Below are positions 34,116 through 41,209 of a stretch of 54,004 nt of DNA, one piece after another (position 1 is the stretch's first letter; each line of letters begins with the position of its first letter). The translations under genes were made by a program, and so were the position numbers. The notes beneath the pieces are model-generated. The model searched no databases. It was not told the DNA's origin and saw only the letters and a program-made list of their open reading frames with translations. The stretch spans positions 1 to 54,004 of the forward strand of contig NZ_AXAJ01000025.1 of the NCBI RefSeq assembly GCF_000472445.1. Direction: 5' to 3'. This DNA comes from Burkholderia sp. WSM2230 (GTDB taxonomy: Bacteria; Pseudomonadota; Gammaproteobacteria; Burkholderiales; Burkholderiaceae).

Positions 34116-35243
34116 ATGCGACTGGCTGACTTTATCCTGCGAGACATGGAGTCGATTCTGGCGCAGTGGGAGGCGTTCGCCGCCACGCTCCTGCCGGCAG
34201 CGGCCCATCTGGAGTCGCTCGCGCTGCGTGACCATGCGCAGCAAATCCTGCACGCCGTAGCAAAAGACTTGCGGACTTCCCAGACCCGGCAGGCGCAACG
34301 CGAGAAGTCGCTGGGGCACGCGCCGATGCTGATCGACGCCACCGAAACCGCCGCCCAGACGCATGCGCTGCTGCGGGCGCGGGCGGGATTCAACATCAAT
34401 CAGCTTGCTGCCGAATACCGCGCTCTGCGCGCAAGCGTGCTGCGCCTGTGGATGGACGAGTGCGAGCCTCGCGCGCCCGATCTGGAGGACATGGTCCGTT
34501 TCAACGAAGCGATCGACCAGGCTCTGGCGGAATCGATCAGTTTCTTCAGCGCGCAGGTCGAACAGAACCGCAACCTGTTGCTCGGTATGCTGGGACATGA
34601 CATGCGCAGTCCGCTTCAGGCAATCCAGATGACCGCATCCTATCTCGCGGCGCTGAATGCGGGTGATGTCGTATCGGACGCTGCTGACCGTCTGATCCGC
34701 AGCGGAGGGCGGATGCAGGCGCTGCTCGACGATCTCTGCGATTTCAACAGAACGAGGCTTGGTCTTGGCATCAACGTCGTACCGGCGCGTGTCGATCTCG
34801 CGGACGTACTCGCCGACGAACTGGACGAATTGCGCGCGGCGCATCCGCACAGGCAACTGGAACTGAGCGTCAGCGGCAATGTGCAGGGAAGCTGGGACAG
34901 CCGGCGCCTGCAGCAACTCCTTCAGAATCTGGTGCTGAATGCGCTCAAATACGGCGCGCCGGACACGCCGGTGCGCGTCGAGGTGAGTGGCGATGCACAG
35001 CAGATCCGTATCGACGTCAGGAATCGCGGACCTGCGATCGAGCGCGCGACGCTCGCGCGCATCTTCGAACCGCTGACGCGGGGAGCGGGCTCCCCGCAGA
35101 TACCGGGCAGCGACGGAAGCCTCGGGCTCGGCCTGTACATTGCACGCGAGATCGCCACGGCCCATCACGGAGCGATAGAAGCAAGTTCCGACGACACGGA
35201 GACCGTCTTCTCGGTGTCGCTACCACGCACAATGAACGGATAA
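34116..35243 (+). CDS. Sensor histidine kinase with RsbRD-type N-terminus
   Basis: This 375-residue soluble kinase has an all-helical N-terminal domain (about 1-140) resembling the RsbRD N-terminal sensory domain, a HisKA dimerisation domain with His161 in LGHDMRSPLQAI, and a HATPase domain with N-box LVLNALKYGAPD, GPAIE and G-box GSDGSLGLGLYIA. No membrane segments, so it senses an internal signal. No response regulator gene is adjacent, which makes it an orphan kinase. ATG 34116 follows GGAGA; a GTG four codons earlier is less likely. Confidence 0.88.
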   Translation: MRLADFILRDMESILAQWEAFAATLLPAAAHLESLALRDHAQQILHAVAKDLRTSQTRQAQREKSLGHAPMLIDATETAAQTHALLRARAGFNINQLAAEYRALRASVLRLWMDECEPRAPDLEDMVRFNEAIDQALAESISFFSAQVEQNRNLLLGMLGHDMRSPLQAIQMTASYLAALNAGDVVSDAADRLIRSGGRMQALLDDLCDFNRTRLGLGINVVPARVDLADVLADELDELRAAHPHRQLELSVSGNVQGSWDSRRLQQLLQNLVLNALKYGAPDTPVRVEVSGDAQQIRIDVRNRGPAIERATLARIFEPLTRGAGSPQIPGSDGSLGLGLYIAREIATAHHGAIEASSDDTETVFSVSLPRTMNG

Positions 35244-35394
35244 GCAAACAGGCCGAAATGGATCAGATTGAGCCCGAAGTGAGCAGCCATAGCCATGCGA
35301 GCTGCGGCCGCTTCATTTAGATGTCCGTAACAGTCAACGAGTTCGACCTGATATATACGTTTCACTCAGCCGTGCGATGGCAGCGGAGGTCCGC

Positions 35395-35473
35395 TTTGTA
35401 TCGCAATGTATCCGGGCGGTGACACGATACATAACGTTGCACCCGTAGCCGCTGTGGACATCAGCCAGATACA
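35395..35473 (+). promoter_or_regulatory. Tandem TGTATC operator upstream of the Tat hydrolase
   Basis: TTTGTATCGCAATGTATCCGG contains TGTATC at 35397 and again at 35407, an exact 10-bp period; GATACA (its reverse complement) occurs at about 35428 and at 35468. The same elements in the same order and spacing precede the DUF4148 gene. Ten-bp direct repeats are typical targets of OmpR/PhoB-type response regulators. Confidence 0.55.
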
Positions 35474-35621
35474 TCCGCCGCGTTTAATCGCATTCACGCG
35501 AGTCGAACGGGCGTTGCCGCCGGAAAGCGCAAACGTAGCCAGCGTTGCGCGACACGAATCATTCGGACCTTCGACTACTGCTTCCTTCTTTCAAAGCTCT
35601 CTACACAAAGGAAAACGAGCC

Positions 35622-36653
35622 ATGTCTGAACAGATCAATACCCGGCGCCGTCGTCTGCTCGGCACCACTGTCGCGGGCCTCAGCTTGATGGAACTGGGCT
35701 TGAGCGGCCTCGCCAACGCACAGACCACGTCTACCGCGGCAGCGTCGCGCCTCGCTTCGTTCGAGAACCTTCGGCAGGTCAACACCGGCACGCTCAACAT
35801 GGGTTATGCGGAAGCGGGTCCGCAGCATGGGCCCGTTGTGATCCTGCTGCATGGCTGGCCGTACGACATCTACAGTTTCGCGGAAGTCACGCCCTTGCTC
35901 GTTGCCCAGGGTTACCGGGTCATCGTGCCGTATCTGCGCGGTTACGGCACTACGCGCTTTCTCTCACCAGATACGCCGCGCAACGGACAGCAGGCTGTCG
36001 TTGCGGTCGACATCATTGCGTTGATGGACGCATTGAAAATCGATAAGGCGATTTTCGGCGGCTTCGATTGGGGCGGACGCACGGTGAATATCATTGCGGC
36101 GCTGTGGCCGGAGCGTTGCAAGGCGATGGTGTCGGTGAGCGGTTATCTGATCGGCAGCCAGGCAGCGAATCAGGCGCCGCTGCCGCCGAAGGCGGAGCTC
36201 GCATGGTGGTATCAGTTCTATTTCACTACCGAGCGCGGCTACGTCGGCTACGACAAGAACCGCAACGAGTTCAACAAGCTCATCTGGCGTCTCGCTTCGC
36301 CCAAATGGAATTTCGACGAAGCCACTTTCGATCGCACGGCGCAGTCGTTCAACAATCCGGACCACGTCGCCGTGGTCATTCACAACTATCGTTGGCGTCT
36401 GGGGCTTGCTCAGGGCGAGTCACAATACGATGAACTGGAGCAGCGTCTCGCCAAAGCGCCGACCATTTCGGTGCCGACCATCACGATGGAGGGGGACGCG
36501 AACGGCGCGCCGCATCCTGAACCTGCCGCCTACGCGAAGAAGTTCACCGGCAAGTATGCGCACCGCAATATCGGCGGGGGCGTGGGGCATAACCTGCCTC
36601 AGGAAGCGCCGAAGGCTTTCGCCGATGCCATTATCGACGTCGCCCGCCTTTAA
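35622..36653 (+). CDS. Tat-exported alpha/beta hydrolase, epoxide hydrolase/dehalogenase-like
   Basis: The 343-residue protein has a twin-arginine signal (RRRRLLGTTVAG, residues 8-19; mature start near ANAQ) and an alpha/beta-hydrolase fold: oxyanion region HGWPYDIYSF, nucleophile Asp149 in GGFDWGGR and a C-terminal catalytic His in GGGVGHNLPQE. An Asp nucleophile in this setting points to epoxide hydrolase or haloalkane/haloacetate dehalogenase chemistry; substrate unknown. The start follows AAAGGAAAACGAG. It has its own long leader with a tandem operator and a terminator after it. Confidence 0.88.
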   Translation: MSEQINTRRRRLLGTTVAGLSLMELGLSGLANAQTTSTAAASRLASFENLRQVNTGTLNMGYAEAGPQHGPVVILLHGWPYDIYSFAEVTPLLVAQGYRVIVPYLRGYGTTRFLSPDTPRNGQQAVVAVDIIALMDALKIDKAIFGGFDWGGRTVNIIAALWPERCKAMVSVSGYLIGSQAANQAPLPPKAELAWWYQFYFTTERGYVGYDKNRNEFNKLIWRLASPKWNFDEATFDRTAQSFNNPDHVAVVIHNYRWRLGLAQGESQYDELEQRLAKAPTISVPTITMEGDANGAPHPEPAAYAKKFTGKYAHRNIGGGVGHNLPQEAPKAFADAIIDVARL

Positions 36654-36743
36654 CTGAAGCAAAGGGGCGCCGATGCATTTCGCCGTGGCCCTTTAGTGTG
36701 CCTGCGCCGGATTTTCGCGGCGCTGTTCTTCAAGCTCTTCGCT

Positions 36744-36774
36744 GGCCCCGACTTTTCTGCTTCGGGGCCTTTTG
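36744..36774 (+). terminator. Terminator of the Tat hydrolase gene
   Basis: The stem GGCCCCGA / TCGGGGCC with a 10-base loop is followed by TTTT. It lies about 90 bases after the stop codon. Confidence 0.8.
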
Positions 36775-36805
36775 TCGTTGGGCGCCTGAATACTCCCGGA
36801 GCAAT

Positions 36806-36886
36806 TTTGTATCGCAGTGTATCCGGACTGCGAGCCGACAAACTGCGTTGCAGGGCATGGGGTCCGCGAACACATTCCAGATACGT
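36806..36886 (+). promoter_or_regulatory. Tandem TGTATC operator upstream of DUF4148 gene
   Basis: TTTGTATCGCAGTGTATCCGG matches the element before the Tat hydrolase at all but one base: TGTATC at 36808 and 36818. A second block CCAGATACGTCGGCGCGTT (from 36877) parallels CCAGATACATCCGCCGCGTT there. Distance from the first TGTATC to the start codon is 222 bp here and 225 bp there. Confidence 0.55.
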
Positions 36887-37029
36887 CGGCGCGTTCAAAT
36901 ATCTACACGCAAGGTTGATTCGCAACACTGCGCTGGATTCAGGCGACGCGACGGTCTACATGCTTTGCTCAAGACGGGTTGTCCCTGAACTTCTTACCTT
37001 TGAATACTGCTACTTTCTGGAGAACACAC

Positions 37030-37341
37030 ATGAAACTCGTTCAATCGCTTGTCGTTGCAGCACTCGTTGCCATTCCCGCTCTTTCTTTCGCGCAGTCCAG
37101 TCACGCGTTGACGCGTGCCGAAGTGCGCGCGGAACTGGTTCAGCTCGAGAAGGCAGGGTACAGCCCGGCCAGCGATAACACGCAATATCCGAACAACATC
37201 CAGGCCGCGCAGATGCGTATCGACGCACAAAACGGCTCAGCTGCTGCCGCGTACGGCGGCGTGGAGAACGGTGCATCGGCTGCGGGCTCGCGCTCGTCGC
37301 AGGACGCGATCGGTCTCGGTCGGATCTATGCTCATTCGTAA
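37030..37341 (+). CDS. DUF4148 exported small protein
   Basis: This 103-residue protein has a cleavable signal peptide (MKLVQSLVVAALVAIPALSFA) and the DUF4148 motif LTRAEVRAELVQLEKAGYSPASDN. It is a periplasmic family very common in Burkholderiaceae; function unknown. The tail is Gly/Ala/Ser-rich and flexible. The start follows CTGGAGA. It shares a related leader with the Tat hydrolase gene and lies 81 bp before another exported hydrolase, probably one operon. Confidence 0.9.
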   Translation: MKLVQSLVVAALVAIPALSFAQSSHALTRAEVRAELVQLEKAGYSPASDNTQYPNNIQAAQMRIDAQNGSAAAAYGGVENGASAAGSRSSQDAIGLGRIYAHS

Positions 37342-37422
37342 TCCTGACGATGGCAGCACGCTCACGCGCGCTGCCATCGAACGAACACGCCAACATCACT
37401 ACGAGTTGTGGGGAGAAGAACG

Positions 37423-38211
37423 ATGATCACGCTATTGAAGAGACTCTTCGGGGCCGCGATGCTATTCGGCGGCCTGTTCGCGGTGCAGGCGTTGCAGGTC
37501 TCGCATGCGGCGCCGCCCCAGGATCTGAAGGGCAAGAACGTGGTGCTCGTGCACGGCGCATTCGCCGACGGCTCGAGCTGGGACAAAGTGATTCCGCTCC
37601 TCGAGGAGCACGGGCTTCACGTCGTTTCGGTGCAGAACCCACTGAGCTCACTGGCTGACGATGTCGCTGCAACGAGGCGCGCGGTGGACCAGCAGGCTGG
37701 TCCCGTCGTGCTGGTCGGTCATTCGTGGGCCGGCGTAGTGATCAGCGAGGCGGGCAATGACGAGAAGGTGAAGAGCCTCGTCTACGTGGCGGCCTTTGCG
37801 CCCGACACCGGGCAGTCCATCGAAGACATAACGAAGGATAAGCCCGCGCCGGCCTGGGCAAGCGAATTGCGGAAAGACTCCGCTGGCTACCTGACGCTGT
37901 CGACGAAGGCCGTGTTAGCCGACTTCGCACCGGATCTGCCCTTGCCGCAACGGCGCCTGATTGCGGCAACACAGGTGCCGTGGGCATCGGGCTGTATCGC
38001 CGAAAAGGTCACGGCCGCGGCATGGCACGACAAGCCGTCTTACTTCGTGGTCGCGGCGAAAGACCAGATGATCGATCCGAAGCTTCAGCAGGCCATGGCT
38101 AAAAACATCGGTGCGCATGTCACCACGGTGGACAGCAGTCACGTCGCAATGCTGAGCCAGCCGCGAGCGGTGGCGGAGACGATCATTGCCGCTGCGAAAG
38201 CCGCGCAGTAG
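37423..38211 (+). CDS. Exported alpha/beta hydrolase
   Basis: This 262-residue protein has an N-terminal hydrophobic signal (about residues 1-29, ending SHAA) and a compact alpha/beta-hydrolase fold: LVHGAFADGSSWDKVIPLL (oxyanion region), nucleophile Ser101 in VGHSWAG, acidic residue near AKDQMIDP and His in DSSHVAMLS. The pattern matches the methylesterase/salicylate-esterase-like group (AB hydrolase_6); substrate unknown. The start follows GGGAGA. Confidence 0.88.
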   Translation: MITLLKRLFGAAMLFGGLFAVQALQVSHAAPPQDLKGKNVVLVHGAFADGSSWDKVIPLLEEHGLHVVSVQNPLSSLADDVAATRRAVDQQAGPVVLVGHSWAGVVISEAGNDEKVKSLVYVAAFAPDTGQSIEDITKDKPAPAWASELRKDSAGYLTLSTKAVLADFAPDLPLPQRRLIAATQVPWASGCIAEKVTAAAWHDKPSYFVVAAKDQMIDPKLQQAMAKNIGAHVTTVDSSHVAMLSQPRAVAETIIAAAKAAQ

Positions 38212-38346
38212 CAATGGAATTTGCTACGTGCCGTCATTTCGCCCATGCCTGAGACCGCACGTTGCCGGGAACTATAAGCATGCCGAAACGATGACCGCGG
38301 GCCGCTTGCGGCGAGGTCCAAGAGGTGCCATGCGCGAGCGGGCACC

Positions 38347-38871
38347 TCACAGGGACGATTGTGCGTCGCGCCGCAGAAGAACGTCGAACCGGCCGGCTAC
38401 GAGATGCGACTCGGTCACTTCTGGCAGTGTGCGCGCAGCCTGGCAGATGCGCCACACTTCCTCTAGCAGCGAGCGGTCCGTGCCCGACCAGCTGGTCAGC
38501 ACGCTTTCCATGCGTTCGGAGCCGTCCAGGTCGCCTGTGAAATAGCCCATTGACCATTCGACAAAACGCCGCCGCTCAAGCGACCCGATCGCGACAATCC
38601 TCATCTCGTAGTGACGCTGGTCGTTGCCGATGCGGCGCAGGCATTCTCTGACAGCGGCTGGATCGCCCTCCAGGTACTGAACGAAGTTGCGGCCCGCATG
38701 GACGAGAAAACCGGTTAGCGCATCGGCCCGATTGAGAACGCGAGAGACCGACACGATCGATTCGACATCCGCTATACCTACGCCCGCAGACACGTTGCTT
38801 ATATATACGGCGGCAAACAGGGGCTCGTCGTCGCCGCGCGGGCCGGGGCAACCGGATTCATCTGAGCGCAT
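38347..38871 (-). CDS. BLUF-domain blue-light photoreceptor
   Basis: This 174-residue protein carries a BLUF domain (about residues 15-112). The key FAD-pocket residues are present: Tyr23 (AAVYISN), Asn47 (RVLNRAD), Gln65 (NFVQYLEG), Trp106 and Met108 (EWSMGY), each exactly two higher than Tyr21, Asn45, Gln63, Trp104 and Met106 of AppA. It should bind FAD and respond to blue light. The remaining 60 residues form a short helical cap and no output enzyme (no EAL or cyclase), so it probably acts by protein contact. It lies convergent to the hydrolase gene. Confidence 0.93.
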   Translation of the reverse strand: MRSDESGCPGPRGDDEPLFAAVYISNVSAGVGIADVESIVSVSRVLNRADALTGFLVHAGRNFVQYLEGDPAAVRECLRRIGNDQRHYEMRIVAIGSLERRRFVEWSMGYFTGDLDGSERMESVLTSWSGTDRSLLEEVWRICQAARTLPEVTESHLVAGRFDVLLRRDAQSSL

Positions 38872-39008
38872 ACCATGGGTCTCTGCAAAGACATCGCGAG
38901 GGCACAGTATAAATTCGCTTGCCGCTTGCCAAGCGAGGGTAGTCGGGATCTGACTAATGCTCGACGCACAGTGCAGGATGAAGGCGGCGAAAATGGCCTA
39001 TCGATACC

Positions 39009-39644
39009 TCAGATCGAAGCGCGCCCCAACCATTCGCGCACGTAGAGCGAATGCGGCGGCCGCGCGGCCGAAGGTCCGCGAGATTTCGGTGTCCCGACAA
39101 ACAGAAAGCCCAGCACACGCTCGGACGGCTCAAAGTCGAGCGCGGCTTGCAGGTTCGGGTCATAGGCGTCCGCACCAGTCGCCCAGAAGCCGCCATAGCC
39201 GAGTGCGTGTATTGCGTTGAGCATGTTCATCGCGGCTGCGCCGACCGAAAGGAGTTGCTCGGTCTCCGGAATGTGCGAGTCGCCGGAAGGCGCCGCCGCT
39301 ATCACGATGACGAGCGGCGCCGTATACGCAAGTCGCCGCCGATGCTCGTGCTCCGCGCGCGGTTTCGCCGGTTCGCGGCGCGCCGCGACATCCACGAGCA
39401 CCTCGCCGAAGTCGGCACGCGCGTCGTCGCGTATCAGCGCAAAGCGCCACGGACGCAGCGCTCCATGGTCCGGCGCACGCATCGCGGCGTCGCAAATGAG
39501 GCCCAGCTCGGTGTCGTTCGGCCCCGGCTCGGCGAGCGGCCAGTACGACTGGCGCGACAGCAGAGTGTCGAAGAAAGCCTGCTGCGCTGGCGACGTGGTG
39601 TCGGAAGCGATGTCGTTGGTATGGCAGCTCTGCGAGTTATCCAT
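39009..39644 (-). CDS. Nitroreductase-family flavoprotein, YdjA-like
   Basis: This 211-residue protein has the nitroreductase/FMN fold: FDTLLSRQSYWPLAEPGP, AAMRAPDHGALRPWRFALI (FMN site) and GFWATGADAYDPNLQAAL-type C-terminal block seen in YdjA/TdcD-type members. Such enzymes use NAD(P)H to reduce nitro, quinone or metal-bound groups. It is divergent from the siderophore operon; a Fur-like box lies 56 bases from its start, on the shared spacer. Iron control and a role in siderophore handling are inferred from context only. Confidence 0.88.
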   Translation of the reverse strand: MDNSQSCHTNDIASDTTSPAQQAFFDTLLSRQSYWPLAEPGPNDTELGLICDAAMRAPDHGALRPWRFALIRDDARADFGEVLVDVAARREPAKPRAEHEHRRRLAYTAPLVIVIAAAPSGDSHIPETEQLLSVGAAAMNMLNAIHALGYGGFWATGADAYDPNLQAALDFEPSERVLGFLFVGTPKSRGPSAARPPHSLYVREWLGRASI

Positions 39645-39699
39645 GGCGATCCGCTCGTGTTTTCGATGACCCGGATGATGGCGAGAAATGCACGAGAAT

Positions 39700-39718
39700 G
39701 CAAATGATTCTTATTTGC
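39700..39718 (-). promoter_or_regulatory. Fur-like box facing the nitroreductase
   Basis: GCAAATGATTCTTATTTGC has perfect 6-bp arms (GCAAAT/ATTTGC) and TGATTCTTATT resembles Fur half-sites. It lies 56 bases before the nitroreductase start. It shares the 14-base sequence AATGCAAATGATTC with the second box in this spacer. Confidence 0.7.
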
Positions 39719-39812
39719 TTGTCTGACGAAACGTTTTGCCTTAAGCTGCGTTTTCACTGAGCCGCACACGTTTGCGTTGCCCCGGGCCGGTGAAACCGGC
39801 AGGTCACGCGAC

Positions 39813-39842
39813 TTGACACACGTCGTGGCGGACGAGTAGATT
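39813..39842 (+). promoter_or_regulatory. Sigma70-type promoter of the siderophore operon
   Basis: TTGACA (39813-39818) and TAGATT (39837-39842) are 18 bp apart. The Fur-like box starts 2 bp later and would cover the transcription start. The leader to the MbtH start is about 140 bases. Confidence 0.6.
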
Positions 39843-39844
39843 TT

Positions 39845-39866
39845 AATGCAAATGATTCGCATTTAG
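39845..39866 (+). promoter_or_regulatory. Fur-like box of the siderophore operon
   Basis: AATGCAAATGATTCGCATTT has the inverted repeat AAATG-N5-CATTT and matches Fur-site spacing. It overlaps the predicted start of transcription, the expected place for iron repression. Confidence 0.75.
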
Positions 39867-39990
39867 ATGCGCCAAGGATAAAACCGGGGCTGGATGTGAA
39901 TCAGAGGTCCATTAGGTGCTTTATGCAGAAGGGCGATGTAGCGCCTTCACCAGATCAACCACACGCAGACAACTTCATTCAGGAGCCGCG

Positions 39991-40224
39991 ATGAGCTGGG
40001 GTGACGAAAACAGCAATTTCGTTGTCGTTGTAAATCATGAAGAACAGTACTCGATCTGGCCTGACTACAAGGCCATTCCCGCTGGCTGGCGCGAAGCAGG
40101 CAAGTCTGGCAGGAAGGACGAATGTCTCCAGTGGATCGACGAAGTGTGGACCGATATGCGTCCGCTCAGCTTGCGCCAGGCAATGGCCGACAGCGCGGCG
40201 CCCGAAGGCGTTAGCAACACGTGA
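39991..40224 (+). CDS. MbtH-like NRPS helper protein
   Basis: The 77-residue protein has the full MbtH signature: FVVVVNHEEQYSIWPDYKAIPAGW, then CLQWIDEVWTDMRPLSLR. Such proteins bind NRPS adenylation domains and keep them active. It is first gene of the operon, after AGGAG. The thioesterase begins 18 bp later. Confidence 0.96.
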   Translation: MSWGDENSNFVVVVNHEEQYSIWPDYKAIPAGWREAGKSGRKDECLQWIDEVWTDMRPLSLRQAMADSAAPEGVSNT

Positions 40225-40242
40225 TGCGCGGGCACTGAACCG

Positions 40243-41151
40243 ATGAACTCGTCAAACCGCGTGCCGCACCCGTGCAGCGCGCTCACGCTCGTCTGCCTCG
40301 CGCATGCCGGCGGCAGCGTAGCGCTGTATCGCGAGTGGCAAGACCGGCTGCCGTCGTTCGTACATGTGTGCATGCTCGAACTGCCGGGCCACGGAATGCG
40401 CCGTTGCGAGCCGGCGCATACCGAATGGCCCGCGCTCGTCGAGCAACTCGCGGACGAACTGCTCGCGCTGGTCGGGGGCGGCGCTCCGTTTGCATTGTTC
40501 GGCCACAGCATGGGCTCGCTCGTCGGACTGGAGCTCATGCATGCACTGCGCGAGCGGGGCAAGCCTGCGCCATTCTGGTTCGGTGCGTCGGCCACCATTT
40601 CGCCGGCCCGCCGCAAACACGAAACGCATTGGCTGAACTGTTCGCATGCCGAAATGATTTCCTGTCTGCGCGAACGCGGCGGCACGCCTGCTGAACTACT
40701 GGACGATGCGGATTTCGTGGACTTCATGTTGCCGCTGTTGCGCGCCGATTTTCATCTGTGCGGTATGCATCCGGCGTACATGAAGGCGCGCATGAAAACG
40801 CGCGCGGAGGTGGCGAACAGCTCGGCGGCCACGCTGGATTGTCCCATCGACGTCTTCGTCGGCCGGGACGATCCCGCCACGGCGCATCGCGCAGACGTCG
40901 ATGCGTGGGCGCAGCAGACGCGTGGCACATGCACGGTGCACCGCTTCGACGGCGGGCATTTTTTCATCGACACGGCGCGCGAGGCGGTACTCGAGGTCAT
41001 CGCCGGATCGCTCGCGCAACGGATCTGGCAAGTGCAGCTGACGCAACACGTGCGACATGTGCAAAGCGCCCAGCAGACACAGCAGCCGGACGACTCGCGG
41101 TGCGCAGGTGCTCCGCCCAAACCGTCGCGTACACCCCTTGCGCGAGTCTAA
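40243..41151 (+). CDS. Type II thioesterase of the siderophore cluster
   Basis: This 302-residue alpha/beta hydrolase has the TEII pattern: CLAHAGGSVALYREWQ, LPGHGMR, nucleophile Ser89 in FGHSMGS, an Asp in VGRDDPAT and His in GGHFFID. TEII enzymes clear misloaded acyl groups from NRPS carrier domains. The last 50 residues are Gln/Pro-rich and outside the domain. It lies between the MbtH gene and the graminine genes. Confidence 0.92.
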   Translation: MNSSNRVPHPCSALTLVCLAHAGGSVALYREWQDRLPSFVHVCMLELPGHGMRRCEPAHTEWPALVEQLADELLALVGGGAPFALFGHSMGSLVGLELMHALRERGKPAPFWFGASATISPARRKHETHWLNCSHAEMISCLRERGGTPAELLDDADFVDFMLPLLRADFHLCGMHPAYMKARMKTRAEVANSSAATLDCPIDVFVGRDDPATAHRADVDAWAQQTRGTCTVHRFDGGHFFIDTAREAVLEVIAGSLAQRIWQVQLTQHVRHVQSAQQTQQPDDSRCAGAPPKPSRTPLARV

Positions 41152-41209
41152 CGTGCGAAGCGCTTGACCACCATCACTCGCAGTTTGAGGCAAACCGGAT
41201 AAGGACCGA

